Positions 22,516 to 36,993 of a stretch of 64,000 nt of DNA are shown in pieces. Source of the DNA: Entonaema liquescens. Taxonomy: Eukaryota > Ascomycota > Sordariomycetes > Xylariales > Xylariaceae. Where the stretch lies: the NCBI GenBank assembly GCA_902805475.1, contig CADCSX010000001.1, positions 1,116,001 through 1,180,000 on the forward strand, written 5' to 3'. The notes under the pieces are model-generated. The model saw only the letters and a list, made by a program, of their open reading frames with translations. It made no database searches and was not told where the DNA came from. Position numbers and translations under genes: made by a program. The number at the start of each line of letters is the position of its first letter. Position 1 is the stretch's first letter.

Positions 22516-25429
22516 ACCCCTCTTTTCATTCCATATCTTCTTCTGCAACGAACTCGCATGGAATGGAAAGGAAACTTAAGAGACTAAATGTCGTCTTATG
22601 AAGCCACCTACGAGGCCACCAATTATACGGATGATACGACAACGTGGCCGGACGAATCGATAAGTTCTCACTATACGACCGGGCGTTTGCTATTAACGCA
22701 AGATATAGCTTCATGGGCGGTGTAGTAACTTGGCGGGTTTCTAATAGCCATAAAGTTGAGCCACAGAAGATTTACTGGATGTTATTGTATATTGTATCAC
22801 ACAGATCTCAGGTAGGCATGTATTATTGATAAGGGTCATTGGCTTGCCATGCGGCTGATACAAACCAACGGAGCACGTATGGTGTCACGACAACCAGGCA
22901 GCTATTCCCCTTGATAATGCTAGAAGGTGGTCATATGAGTCTAGTAAGTCTATACTACTGAGACATTTCCTGTTTTTGCGTTTCAAGTGCCCAAACCAAC
23001 ATTAACACAAGGCACAGGCAGAACAAGTTGGATTATCACACACCACCCTGTCATATGATTCTAAAGGTCGGCAAAATTTGGACGAGACTTTGTCTAGCTG
23101 CTCGGAAGATATGCCTGAAACCAGCTTCCGGGCAGCCTTAACACGGAATTAGAAGCTGTTTAGCTACCCCAAGGCTACAAGGCATCAAGGTCCTCGTATA
23201 TCTATTATATAGTACGACTCTTTAATCTATCTGTGATGCGCGATTGGTATCAGATCCAATTGCATAAGATTTCTTCATCTCAGCCTAGGCTGCGCTTCCG
23301 CCCCGGCCGGTTGCGTATATTAAGAGGCCAGTAAATAAACCTGAAAGCTGACATGGTAGGATACTTTGTAGGCAAGGAGGATGAATCGCCTTGGAATTAT
23401 GTCAAGGTACCGGATAGAAGTGGAAGTCTCCTCTAGAGAAAAGAGTAATATACATCTAACTCCTCGAGGGTTATATTCGATGTTTCTGTATATTGATTGT
23501 TTGGAAAGGTGGGATTGACGATACTGGGAATTTACTATCTTCTTTGCGGCGATTAATTTATACATTGTTGGAATTCCTCCGCAGGTTAGTGTTATTCATC
23601 TGTTCTTCTTGATCATAAGCCCGGTTATGTAGGCAATATTCCTCACTGGTGTGCGGTACAGAGAGACTGGTTAGTAAAAGATGATGTGATGGGTATGCCT
23701 AAGGGATATACAGAAGCAGAGCATTCACTAGTCTTTGTGATGTCTAATAAGATCCGTGCTATTTTTTGCTGAACTACATGATTTTGAGTTGGCAAAGCAA
23801 ATTCTTGCCTAGATTCTATGGTTCCATGTAAAAGTATCTGTTCTGGAAGAAAACAATACCATTACTCTGTACAGTCCGTTTGGTTTTGGTAATTACAAGA
23901 TATTTTATTAATAATAGCTAGGTGACTTCTTAAGTCATGTTCATCTCTATAGATAACATCAACTACAGAATAATATTAATTAGGGAAACCAAGCAAGTCA
24001 TTTATCTCCTTACTTTCACTCCAACAGAAACTGCTCAAGCCTGTACATTATTGGACATTTGTTAATTTTGAATACGAGATATGATAGTTCCAGAGTCGGT
24101 GATTGAAACCTCAGGAAGGGGGAGGGTAAACCGAAAGAGTTCCTGGTTGGGTATAGAATCCCCTTTAAGGTTCTGGCTTAATACTTAGCCCTCTTATAGA
24201 CTTCATCCTTGGCTGAGATGAGGGTGTCATATATCTGAAAATCAAACCAGCCGTTGAAAGTGAAAATAAGAACTTTACTAGTAAGAAGGTTAAGTGACTT
24301 ATCATCTTGCCTGAAGCAGTTAACATATTCGCAGGCAAATGACGGTATCCTGACGTACACAAAACCCAGAAACCCAAGATAAGACGGGAACTTAAAATAT
24401 CGACCCGTGGTCGCTTTTGACCACGGTAAGCCTTATGCCGTGCGTACCTGCGTTAGGTAGATACGCTGTGATCGAAGATAAGAAATGCGGATGGCGACAT
24501 GGTAGCAGTGTTTGACATCACAGGCTATATCGCGGCCTCCGTGAATCCCATGATGAACCATGTCTCAGATAGTAGGTAGTTCGTAGTAGGAAAGTAAATA
24601 CCGAGGGTTTACCTAGGTATGACTCCGCGGCAAAATAAGCATTCGGCAAGCCCCTGAGCACGGCAGACCATCGCGTCAGTGGCTAGAACCAATATATCGG
24701 CACGGTAGGTCACCACCCAATGAAACATGCCTGATGACTATCGATCCCACGTGTGCCCCTTTCCTGGAGGATAATCCAATACCTACGGAATTCTCATTCC
24801 AATGTGTAGTATTCTACGTCCGCGATGTGGATGGCTGTTAATGCTGTGGCACGTTTCACCACATACCCGTTTACTATGCAGTAGACATGTCACCATCCAT
24901 GATATTCAAACGCGTCTGCATTATGTACTCAGCGACCACAATTCGCCCAGTCTGGGTCTAAAAGTATGAGTGAAATAAGTCTTTTTGTCTAATTGGGTTC
25001 ACACGTGTACGTAACAATCCGACCTCCTCCTTGAAACTCCACGCTTCTAAGCATCCCCTCCCTAAGTGAACAACGCCTGCGAGACGGCTCGATAAGAAGC
25101 TCAGCGCACAGTGTCTGGGTAGCATTGCCCCAATAACTTCTCTTATCAACGTCATCTGTCCAAGATTGACCCCTTATCAGAACATCTCATTCCTGTCGGG
25201 TGACTTCAACTATTCAAACAAGTAATCATTTGCACATTGACCTTTTGTCCGAACCTGATTCCTTCATTACCACCCAAAGAATCATTTTGGCTATCCGTAA
25301 ATCGAGACGCCAGCCATCCCACTTAGTCCATTTTATAACGCCGTGAATAAAGTCCCTGACTCCCACCGCCTGATTGATATTTACAGTAGAACAATGTATA
25401 TATATAGGTATATACTGCGAGTGTATGGC
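22516..25429. other. Gene-free region right of the element
   Basis: No recognisable gene, domain or RNA. Open frames are short (60-80 codons) and lack splice-compatible extensions. An 8-bp-stem hairpin (CCGTGGTC...GACCACGG) lies at 24405-24426. The region also holds the 3' flank of the XlnR gene. Confidence 0.55.
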
Positions 25430-28374
25430 TTACAAGGCCAGTCCCGTACCGTCACCGGTCCAACGGTACAATGCTAGAAGCTCTCGGCGGCGCTGATGCT
25501 GCTCACCAAGGTCTTCGGGCACGCGACCGCGAACTTGAGCGAGGGCACTACGCATCACCTTGCTGAAATTTCGCTGGAATGATGTTAGCTTATGTGAAAA
25601 TGTGATTTCAAGATATTTCCGACTACTAACCTGGTATTCAGTGTTTAGCGTAACAACACACGCCTCATGGGCGCGGATGATTGTTTCGCAGGCGCGGACT
25701 ACACTAGCCGAAGCTTCAAGTTGTAGCTTGTCGGCAATGAGCAGTAATAGAAATGAGCCCTGCAGTAAATATATTCCGAAGAAGAAAGGCATAAATTCTA
25801 AGCCTGGATCATACTCGAGTATGTTGCTAATAGCTTCTGCGGCAGACACGGCGTGTCCTGTAGCCGTGATGAAGCCTTGTGATGAGATCCACAGGTCATT
25901 GTCATCAAGGAGGTTGATGGGATCCCACTTCCCAGTGAGCAGAATATGCAGCACGTGCATGACATGCGTGCCGTAAGACATGACGATGCGTGTTTGAATA
26001 TCGGATTCGGTCATGCGTGACGAGCTGGTATGCACGGATCGTCCTGATGGTGAGCCGATTTGGTCTAATTCGGACGGCATCTCCAACGTAGCAGATTGCT
26101 CGTTCTTGTCCTCAGAACTAGCATTAAAATGCCTTTGCTCGAATTTCTTCAAGCTTTGCTCATATGCCTCAAGGTGCCGTACGATCTCCGCTTGCTGGTC
26201 ATCCCATTCCCTAGCCGAACGGAAACTAATACCAAAGCGGGGGTGATTACGGGCATGGTGAAGATCGACGATTTCACCTAGTATCGTCATCAAAGGTAGG
26301 AAGTAGCCAAAGATGCTGTGGCCGGTACACTCAAAGTGTGGCCCGCGCACTCGAACTCCCTCAGATCCTGATTGCTCTGATAAGGCGGGATCCGTTGTAT
26401 GAGCGTTGAAATTCCCATTCTGCCATTCGGTGTCATCCATGGGCTGAAGAAGGCCCTCGCATTCGATATCCAACAAGAATAGTGGCCTATTGTAACACAA
26501 TGCTAAGTGACGATCTACGATATAGGTAAGCCACCATATGCGTCTTCGCTCTTCACGTTCCTCTTCGCTAACGGTTCCGGGGGCAACATTGTTGCCAAGG
26601 CCATCCTCGGTTTCGCCATCGGCATCGACGTCGTTGCCATTGTTACCTTGAACCATGGAAGGTACGCTCGCTGGGAGTTCTCGGCCGAGTTTTAACTCCC
26701 TCGCGAGAGACCACGCAGCATTCCACCATCGAAGGCTGGCCCCCTTGTATTCGCTGGCGGAAACTACTGTGGCTAAGTGAATGTACGTGACGACATCGTC
26801 GAGCGTCCCAGCAGCACCAAAAGCTCCAGATTCTCCTGTGAGATTCTCCATACTCATAGATCCGGGAAGGGCAACACCTAATCCTCCTAAGGCCACACCA
26901 TCTATTACTGGACTAGAAACTGGCGAGGCCTCGCCAGAGGGTGTGTGTATTAATGGCTTCAGTAAACTGACAGTAAGTTCAAGCAACTTTTGGCAAATCT
27001 TGCCCCTTGCAGACGGAACGCTAGTTAAAAATGGGGCGTCGCTCGTTTGTGCTGCTACCCAAAGCATGCTTGCTAATAGCGCTGGCTGACATTGGCGAGG
27101 TTTGCTGGGATGTAAGAATGATCGTTTTCGAAAGACAAAGCCGAGAACATAAGGAGACATTGGGTGAGCGTGAGCAGATGACGAACTAGCGAAATACAAA
27201 TCGATTAAGTCGCAGGCAAGAGAAACGGGAATAATATTTCCAAGGTGAGGTATTAGGGGGTTCAAAACCGGGTATCTTAGTTGCTGGTGGTAATTATTTT
27301 GGGGAATATGGGATTGGAACTGTGGTGGAGGTGAAGACATTGACATCCATCCAGGCGATGTAGGCTCTCCCCCTATGGGATATGCGCTAAGAGGACTGGT
27401 CCCTATCCGAAATGTCGGCTGAGCGTTGGCTGAATAGTTAGTAGGGCTTTGTGTCTGTAAAGCGTAAGGAATCTCGGGATAATTCGAGAGATTGCTTTGG
27501 TTCGAGCCATATGCGTTGTGCGCGGTGCCGCCCATCAAATGACTCATTCCTTGTCTATCGTACGGGTTCTGAACATTTCCATACCCATTGAGATCTAACG
27601 AGGTAGGGCTGTCAAGCTGATCCCGCTCCATGCCCCCAGGATGACCTGCTAAGTGAGGCTGGTGAGAGCTTAACTCCGCTAAGCTATCGAGGCTCCCCGT
27701 CCTTTGGCTGCGCCGTATGGCATCCTCGTTGATGTCGTTTAATGCCTTATCACTAGAGCTAGTTTGTTGTTCCGGCTTCACAGAGGAGGCACTATCCGTT
27801 TGCTGCTCACCGGAGACTTCGTTATCGTCGTTTTGGTTTGGTGATTTCTGACCATTTTGAGCAGCGGCTGCCGCAGCAGCCTGGGCAGCTGCTTGCTGGG
27901 CGAGATCTTTGCGGGAAGCTTTACCTCGCTTCTTTCGTTCTCGAATATATTCGCAGCCCAGTCCAAATTCTGATTCTATTAGTAACTTCGATTTAGTCCT
28001 AGGATGCCTCGAAATGGTTACCAACCTATGCAATGGGCACAAGGGTGCTGGCCATCACACTTGGTCCTCAGCTGGTTGCACTGGTCGCAAGCCCTGCTTA
28101 TCCTCCTTCTGATAGGACCGGCTGCTCCTGTAGCCCTCGTGCTGGGTCCCCCGTAGGGATGTTGTCGATGTTTTGGTTGTGGCGCCCGAGCTAGATGTGG
28201 GGCGTGAACTCCTACATGTTGTTGAAGGTGCTGGATAGTATATTGCGATCCATGGCCAAATGTGTCAAGGCCGGCCGCGTGGAGGTGGCTCCCAGGCACA
28301 TGGCCGTTTGAAAGCAATGTATTAGAAGGTAAGGCGTGGTACGGTGAAAACCGTTGGAGTGGGTTAGACAACAT
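25430..28374 (-). CDS. xlnR: Xylanolytic/cellulolytic transcription activator XlnR/Xyr1
   Basis: Zn2Cys6 regulator that activates xylanase and many cellulase genes in response to pentose signals, in the nucleus. Exons, high to low: 28374-28026, 27969-25631, 25573-25430; 943 aa, the usual length. The start at MLSNPLQRFSPYHAL matches the family; an upstream in-frame ATG at 28428 is less likely. The zinc cluster is intact at about residues 96-122, spaced C-X2-C-X6-C-X5-C-X2-C-X6-C, and is split by the first intron (56 nt) after CAHCI. RERKKRGKASRKDL follows, then an Ala/Gln stretch, a disordered region, and the fungal transcription factor middle domain. The second intron (25630-25574, 57 nt, GTTAGT...CCAG) is a multiple of three with no stop, so the frame reads through. 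Removing it restores NTEYQ-RNFSKVMRSAL and the conserved end LYRWTGDGTGLAL. Confidence 0.95.
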
Positions 28375-30060
28375 ATTCGAGTAATCCGTGGTTGCGAATT
28401 TTACTCGATACGTTTCCAGTGAAAGCAATGGTCTACCGACGATTTGGTCTAACTCTGTATATCATGAACGATAGGCAACTTCGAACGAATGCAAGCAGTT
28501 GGGGTGAAGCATGAATGCGTCTAAACTGCAGCAGAGTCCGATTTGTATCGGAGAGGTGCGAGATAGCTTAAGCTATATGCTTGTCAAGTAGCGGTTGTGT
28601 CCTGCAGCTCTTGGCAAAGCGTAGCCTTTCTAGACAGCGGCACTTGGACGGACCGAAAACCTTTTCACTGTGGAGATCTAGAGGTATGAGCATGACACTA
28701 CCTTCAACAGCATAAGAGACCCCAAAATAGTCAGGAGGGATCGCCACGGTAGTATATGAACGGCACTGATATGTCAAGCACGGATGTCAAGGCATGTGGC
28801 GGGGTCGGAGAGGCAAGAGAGTAGCGAATCGACGACGGGATGTGTACAAGGGTCTAGGAAGATTGAAGGTGAACATACATACAGGGCAAGACAGGATATG
28901 GAAGTGTTCCACGGCGCCGTTGTGAGTTGGACTGCCTGCTACTCTGTCCCAATCCCTAGTAATAGCAGTCGTGTTAAGGGAAGTACTCCTACTAGGTAGA
29001 GGATTCGGAAGGACGGTGGACCAAAGGAAGCATAGAAAAGGCCTGGTCTAACCAAAGCAATCTCTGTTTAGGTCTGGAGTACTCTCCTTGAAGAGGGCAA
29101 ATAAAGTCTGCGTCCTTGGCGTGCATACAAGGAGAGGTTCCTGCTTGCCTCTGGGGATTCGATTGGAGAATGGTTACCCCTTCTTGTCGGAGCAATATCG
29201 ACAAGCGCAGGTAGATTGAAGATGCAATATACAACGGCGGAACAGGTCCAAGGAGATGGAGTGACAAGATGGGGATATGAGGGGTGACTTTTGGTTGTTC
29301 CAGTACCAACTCTCCCCAGAGGAATCCTTTCCTCGGGCATTTCTGTTATATGACCCGCTTTCTTACTTGAGCAGACGGCATGGTTGGTTAGGTTACAGCC
29401 AGGGCACAGGGGTCCGTAATGACATACAGACGATGGTACTTTGCATAGAAGGACACATAGATTCGGGCGACTAGTCACTAGGACCGACTAGGCTATGGGA
29501 TAGTGGATGGGAGAAGAATTCGGGTCAGGAATAATGACCCAGAAGAGGACGCACTAACTCAGCGAGGCCCACAACGACCGGTGTGAATGAATCCTTGAAA
29601 GATGTGAAGAGATTCCGCTTCCCTCCAAACGGACTTTGAGATAAGAGTATACGATGGAGTAGGGCATGCCGGCCAACTCATAGAGAATATGGTTGGATAG
29701 AATGCATTCTCATAGGTGACTAGAGAGGTAGTAACCTAGTGCTGTGCTGCAGCCTCGTCTTCATATAGCTATCGGGCTTGCAGGTGGGCGGCTCGCTTGT
29801 AGGGAGCGGACGTGAAGCGTAGTTTTGTTCCCCATCGTCTATTAGGGCCGTTCTGCAATGGAGTAGTGCAATGGAGTAGTGGACGATGGAGGGGATGAAG
29901 CGCGAGTGGCAGTCAAGGATGTACCATCCCTGATACCCCGTACCCCAGTTGCCCAGTCATTACCAGTCTTGGCAGGCAGGGAGATCCGCGAACTTTCCTA
30001 GATCGGGCGGAGAGTAACTTCATATTCGGCCAGATGTCGCCGAGAAGTTCTTATCAGTTT
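28375..30060. promoter_or_regulatory. Upstream region of xlnR
   Basis: Long non-coding region ahead of the xlnR start. It contains scattered CreA-type SYGGRG words, for example GCGGGG at 28799-28804 and CTGGGG at 29151-29156. These are common by chance and are only suggestive of carbon repression. A short tandem duplication (GCAATGGAGTAGT) lies at about 29855-29880. Overlapping open frames at 28992-29478 on both strands have no recognisable content. Confidence 0.35.
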
Positions 30061-33000
30061 TTAGCATAGGTGGTTCTGTTAGTAATTAAACAGAGACGCA
30101 TCTTAACACTCCGACTTGATTTTTTTTTGCTCATCCTTCTGGGATGGCGTCCGATGTTTCGTATTTTTGTGGTCATGACTATTTTGATGGTACCCTCGAT
30201 TCAGGTACCATATTCAGAATTGTTCTTATGGACTCACGATGAGGTGTTGTATAATATGCTCTCTAGGTTCTTAGTCTGTAATCATATCCGAGATCTTGGT
30301 AGTCTCGGAAAGAGACATTAGTCTGTACTCACACGACTGCTTTCGTCTCATGTTGCTAAATGTCTGAAGTCGAAGATCACGGAGATGCTCTGACGGATAG
30401 ATCAACAAACAGATCAGTGGTTCCGGTCACTCCTTCCCCGCGATCTCTCTGATTAGATGGATCATCATACACCGGGGAAGAGATCATGACCCTCGGTCAG
30501 CCGGTGGCTCGTAGATTGGCCCACCGTAGATGTAAAGGGTGGTAATAGTAATCAGGGTCCCTAGGGGTAATGCAGGAGGGTTGACGGCAACTTAGAACAT
30601 ATTCTAATGTCATTGTTAGAGAGACGTAGGGTTACAATAGAAAATAATACTTTATGCCAATCCTATTTTGATACAGCCCCTCGATGAAAGAAATTATTGA
30701 AAATGCCGTCGGTTCAAGATGAAATTGTATGTATTTAATGTATGTAATAATCGTGGCTTGAAAAGGGTTGAAGAAAAAGTAGTAATTTCTCTATGGCTAA
30801 AATAGCCTGTACTTAATACAGTATGAGCTTCGTCCCTGTGACCGCCACTCAAACGGGGATCGTTACTGGTAAATGGACTAACCTTAAGCGTATCGTCTAA
30901 CGACCCCGTATTACGTAACTCAAGCTAAATATCGGAATGTCTAGCAATTCGCGCTACTTTTAGCTATCCGTGTTCAAGCTCTTCGCACTGTATTTTTTTT
31001 ATCTCAATGTTTAGTAGAATACCTATCAACCCTCACGTAATCTTCAACTTTGTTTATCACCATTCTACTCTCTTCATTAAATTTGATCATTTTATATCAT
31101 AAGCATCATCAATTCCATAATGTGCTTTTCGGCCCATGAAACTAAAGAGTTGCGCTCTAGTTTTCCATTCAAAGCTATGAAAACGCACTCATAGATTCAT
31201 AGGCTCTCATACCTAAAGGTTGTTCGTGATACGAGTGATCAGACCAACTACACGTAGGTCTAGTACCTGTTACGTGCCGACGATCATGTCAAGTCAGGGT
31301 TGTAAGTGGTACCCCGGAGCTAGGAGCCTCCCGCAGCCCAAATTCTAATGTTCGAAATGCTTATTCTGCACCTCTGACAGATTGTAGGGCGCCCCAAATC
31401 GCGACCCATCGCAAACCTACCATATGAGTCATGCTCCTTGAAATATAGACTGCATAGGTACTTATTACTGAGCGCCAATATTCATAGACTTGTTGCTACC
31501 CAGGTAATGCGGCCCTATTCTCTGCATTATTCTTAATTGATATTCGTTAATGGCCGAAATAGGGACGAGCCGTTACCGATACGGGGACCTTTATGATTCT
31601 CCGTATGTTCGAGGAGCGATGAAAAAACCCCTCCAGATTTCTCAATATTAGCTAAGTCAGTTTTTTATTGGTATCCTTTTCTCTAATGTGCTATATGGCG
31701 ACCACTTCAATATCCAAGGCCATCCCGATTTATAGCGACAGACAACCCTTATATTCAAATTACCTGTCTCCATATCATACTCCCAACTATGGAATGAAAG
31801 CTTAGCCCCTTTACATAATTCAGTAATAGTTAGTGATAACTATTGAACAAACCCTTCTATAAGTCTTGCCAAACCGGCAAACCATTATGTGGTATCGAAG
31901 AGTAATTTGAAATTCGCATCTGGAACTAAGAACAAAAGCAAAGTCCTCCTATCGACTACACCCATCCGCCCAGAGATATTCCCGAGGCTCTTGCAATTCA
32001 ACGCTTACTTTACCTGCTTCCTATATTACCGAAAACTCTACTCGACACGGCAATTCGCGTTTTGTTTTGTGGCGATATTCATTCTTGCTTTCAGAACGCA
32101 GGCCATCCAAAGTTAGTTGGGTAGGCAAGCATTACACCCAAGTTTATTTAATTGCTCTACCATTCTTTTCTAAATGGTGGTTGTGCTTGGCACGTCATAA
32201 CTACTGGCTTCGGCTACCTGTGCAGCCGCTGTGTACCGGTTGCTCATGATGTGACGCACTGAGATACAGTAAATATTGTATGTGTTATACTAATCTATCT
32301 GTTTTATGTTGGTAAAATACCCTTTTCTACCCCCTACCAAGGGTTGGAAGAAGCTTCAACTCAAAATTAGATATGTAACAGGTACCTACACTAGAGGCGG
32401 CTCAAGAAGGATCCATTCCAGCCTACAACAGCCGCAGTATTTGATTCTCACGTATCCTGAGTTGCATCGCGGGAATCCACCATACTAGATGCTCGCTGGG
32501 TTGCAAGTTGGATAGTCGAGCCGGAACTCGGACCCCCTAGTCGCCAAGGGTGACCGGACCGAACTTCCCATTAGCACCATGGAACTACACGAAATTATCG
32601 CAAACGACTCCTATTGGTGGGGTTTCATTGAATCCTAGTGGGTTTATTGCGATCCTAATTCCACGAACCATCCGTAGACTTTTAAGAAGTTATAATGTAC
32701 ATAGAAAGAGCTCGATCCTACACAGCTGAGGAGACACTTTATGGTAGGGCTAGGCACTAATATGAGTCCCCCAGAAAGTTATTAAATAGAGGGACGTTAT
32801 TAAGATACGGAATACGACCCACGATATCTCCGACTCGCACGGTATTGACGCTCAAAGTCCGGGGAAGCTATTTTGGAGAAGAATCTTCACTTTATCGCTG
32901 CAGAGGGCGTCATGCTTACTACCTAGGTACCTTGGTATGACATCTGGCATGGCCTGGGGAAATAAGCCTTGCATATCTGGGTCCTAAACCAGAGTCTAAC

Positions 33001-36000
33001 TCCAACCCGCATTTGGCCCTACAGTTCAGCATCATGCTTAGCGGTTAGCACTGCACAGTCATATTCGCCAATTATATTCTCCCACCATATAAATCGAAAC
33101 TGGACTCGGGCATAATTGGCTCCAGTATACTGCATCAACGATGAAGAGCGAATCCATGATGCTACGAATCTCACGATCTATAACTAACCTCTCCAAGATT
33201 CCAGGGAATACGTAAGTGACATTAGAGCAAGGGAAATTACTGGACTGGCTTCCGTGGATGACATCGCTTGGAGGATACGCTACTACAAAACTTCACTCGC
33301 GATTACTGATTACTACTACGATTGATACACGAGCTACAAAGCGGCAGGCAATTCGACTTAGGATATGGAACTAAGATCATGAAGTTTTCGGAAGTTTAAA
33401 ATGCTAGGCGGGTTCCACTGATCGGTAGTTGAAAACTCGGCCATCTTACCTCCCCGGCTTGGAAACGCGTGTAAGTATTCCCGTGCCAAGATATCTAGGG
33501 TGCGATCCAACGGACACTTGCAATTTGAGATGCTGGAGCTCAAAACGGAACAAGGTCCGACTTTCCACCACGACGAACAGGGACCACTCTAGTACAGAAA
33601 AGTTCCAACTCGAGAACCATATGGGCATTGTTATTCTTTATTGAAGAGAGATGGCATTATCTCGCAATATTATGGTGTTGATTTTTAACGGGTCGTTTTG
33701 GCAATCATTTATCAATACGTTTGGCGCCTATTCTGCCCTGGACTATTTGACGATTCATGCGAGGCGTAACATACGGGTATTTAGCCCAACGCGCTTCATA
33801 AGCGCCGCGTCTGCCGGTTTAAGATCTAGGTTATTTTGCCGCGAGTTTTACGTTAGGTACACACAGCCCGGCCTGCGGATTCCGGATATCCCAGTGATAT
33901 AAGACTATATCAGCTAAGGGATGTCGGAAAGAAACAATATCCATATGAAGAGTATTGGGTTACACGTAATATATACTGACCCTAAGCTCCCGGCCTTTCT
34001 AATACAGGAGAGAAAACCAGGTTTGCGAACTGGCTAGCAATGCTAATGATACATAGTAAGATCAGATAATGTCGATATCCAAGGGTATCCTGTAGGTGCC
34101 TAGGTATAAACAGCGGTCTTAGGTTCACGTGACGTTGCCTCTCTTAATGCCATTACGGCTTCTTTCCCGTGGCGACAAGGTCGGGAGAAAGGAGAAAAAT
34201 AAATTATTACCACGTGCCAGTCTCCTCTTTGGGGTTGGTTAGGGTGCCTATCACCTCCTCTCCTACAATGTTGGGTTACAGTGAGCATATATGCATCACA
34301 CCTAGATGACAGCTGCGCTTCAACAAGAATGGACCCCATCAGAGGAATGTCTGGGGAATACGTGGTAGACTCGCAGCATCATGCTCTGCCACCTTGCTGC
34401 ACCCAACTTTCTCCAAGGGGCTGGAAAACGAAAGCTCGAAGTCTACGATAGCGGATCTACGCCATCCAAAACCCACTATAGGAAGGGATTGACGACCCTT
34501 TTGGTGGTCTAGATTAAAGATAAACATATTGTACGTCTCAGTGCCACATGTATCGCCAATCCGGTACTACCGCATCTCATAAATGCAGTGAAACGGCAAG
34601 GCTCGTACAGATGGGCCTTGTCAGACCAGTCGAAGCTCGAGAAGCCGCCAGAACACACGCTACCAAATCCTACCATACGTACTAGTCAACACTGGTGCCG
34701 ACATTGGTGCCTGCATCAGTGCAAGCTGGTCGACATGTCATGTCCAGGTCCCCAGATCGTGCAGGTAAGGCATGGTACGCTTGCAGACGCTTCTCAAGGC
34801 TTAAGGCTCCCGATGTTCCGTTCGGTATTGGGGACGACGGGAATTTTTGAGAGCTGTGCCAGGTCCTCTGAGAGGTCGATCTTGAAACGGAATGTTACCC
34901 CAGAAATGGGCTGGTCTGCTCCCAATTCAGACTGTGCCTCCGAGAGGGTTCATTGGGTTACCATTCGGCAAACTGCGATCTGGGGTAGAACATGCAAGCG
35001 CAGAGATTTGCGGTCCAATATACCATAAGCCGTGTGCGCTAGACCCAGATGTCCGAGTGCCTTGCAGATCGAGGCACCAGCATCTAGCAATCCGTTGTCG
35101 CTGATCCGGAGGGACCCTTCTATTCCCTCCCGGACTCGACCTCGCTCCGGGTGACAAGATGGCTACGGACATCTCGCTAGGCAACCCGACGATGCATCCA
35201 TTTCTAGAAACGATTTGCACTTCGTTGTCGTACCCCGGCACGAAAGAGAGTCTTGGCCACACTTATTTGGAGAGCACGGAATCACCCCAGATTCTGAACC
35301 AAACCGAGCAACAGCTATCCTATCGCAACATGCTAACGTTGATAGACTCTAATAAGAGGATTCGAACCTCAGGGTATACTAACGAAATTGGACTGCCGAA
35401 GTCGCAGGCAAAAGGCGAGCCTCGGTCTTAGAGCAACACTTCTTCTTGCCCTAGAAGCTTGATATCAGAGGTCATGTGAGAATTCAAGCCTCTTTTATCA
35501 GATCATGACGTCTTGATCTAAACCACACGCAGTCTACTGTCGTCATCATCACTTTTAGTATTGGCCAATACTGATCACCTGCCCAGGCTCAAGCATCGAG
35601 TTGATGGAGACTGCTAGTACGGTCCTAGCGGTTGGGGTATTAGCCATGCTTGACTATCTTGAACCTGACCTGACTGTTTGCTTCCATTAGTTGAGATTAA
35701 GAACCCAATCATCGCTCGAACGATGAATATGCAAGATCTACATACATACGCGTACGAAGTAATTACATAGGCCATGATCGACTCTCTTCTCCAATTTGCC
35801 CCTTTAGTCATAAACTCCTCACCACGAGTTCGAAATTGTTTAAATGGTATCACAAAATAAATGAAGCGCGGTTCCAGACCAAAGATAGCAATCAAATATC
35901 TTGCCACTTGCCCACCCCAATCCGCACCACCCCTTAGGTCCTAATGACATATGAACGGTCGATCTTTCTTCCATTCAGCGACTTGCATTATCGATATTGC

Positions 36001-36993
36001 TATGATACTATGTAGTAATGGGTCTTCTAGATAAGAGTAGAAAAGAAAGCAGATCTGTAAATCTAGATACCCAACAAGTGACGAAAACTATACTATGTCG
36101 AAACACTATTCTCAGGGATCAGAATTGCTGGGCTAACACGTCCAAAGAAGCTTTCCTCATCCCGCACGTCAAGGCCCACAAGGTTCCATTTTGTGATCGT
36201 CGGTGGGAAAATCCGGGGGTGGATCTTTTTCTTCGACTTGTCGTTCTTGGACTCTTCTCTTGGGTTAGCTCTTAGCGTTCCCGGCTGATTGTGTTAACGC
36301 ATTTGATGAACGGGCCCTTGAAAGGAATCTTGGCATCAAAGATGGATATCGCGAACTTCCAGATTTAAAACTTCGGTTTTTTGCTGTTCGCTATTTCTGA
36401 TAATACTGGCGATGGTAAAATTATTGAATCCTAAGTAATATTCGTACGTTGAATACCTATGCTAAGTCGCATGGTGTTGTTGAGCTTTTCACTTTTTGAT
36501 ATGATTTACATTGCTAAAGTTGAGTCCGAAGATTTTTTTTTTTCAGGTTATGGCCATGTCGGTATTAAAAGGAGCAAGGGAAAATGAAGAAATACAAACA
36601 CGTTCGCTATACGTTCAACGTAGAGAATTCTGCCCTTAGGCAGAAACTATAGACAGCTCATCAAATCATGCATTCATACCTACGTATGATTTCTGTGCCC
36701 TAAATCGACACGATTGATCAAGGTGAATTCTGGCAACGATCGTGATCATCATAACATGCCCGACTTGTTTCGGGAGATAAATTGATTTTATCATTTCTCG
36801 TCACCACCGAACGAGAGCAAGGCCAAGTAAAGGCGTAACGGTATTATATACAACATGCTATCGTAGCTTTCTTAAATCATGACCTCTCGCTTGCATAGGG
36901 TCCTCATATAATTTCAAGATTTCACATGGCCCAGCACGTTAGCTTAAATAAAAAGCACAGTACTAGAAATACACACTCGAGTTAGCCATTTTT
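30061..36993. other. Gene-poor relic DNA
   Basis: Nearly 7 kb without a supportable gene. Frames are short and interrupted. The longest, at 34588-35431 (+, several frames) and 35614-35907 (-), have a somewhat more coding-like appearance but match nothing I recognise and do not join by plausible introns. The segment 30390-30500 has imperfect inverted repeats around GGGGAAG/CTTCCCC-like words. The left neighbour is the xlnR promoter; the right neighbour is the 3' end of the NirA-like gene. Confidence 0.5.

Noticed and set aside
24405..24426. Hairpin CCGTGGTC...GACCACGG
   Set aside because: A single 8-bp stem with no T-run or conserved context; no RNA class or terminator role can be supported in a eukaryote.
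35344..35376. tRNA-like T-arm on the minus strand (GAGGTTCGAATCCTC)
   Set aside because: The B-box-like sequence is good, but the matching acceptor, D and anticodon arms cannot be found at the right distance upstream.
34588..35431. Overlapping open frames of 70-146 codons on both strands
   Set aside because: No recognisable domain, no consistent splice joining, and similar open length in several frames at once, as expected for GC-richer non-coding DNA.
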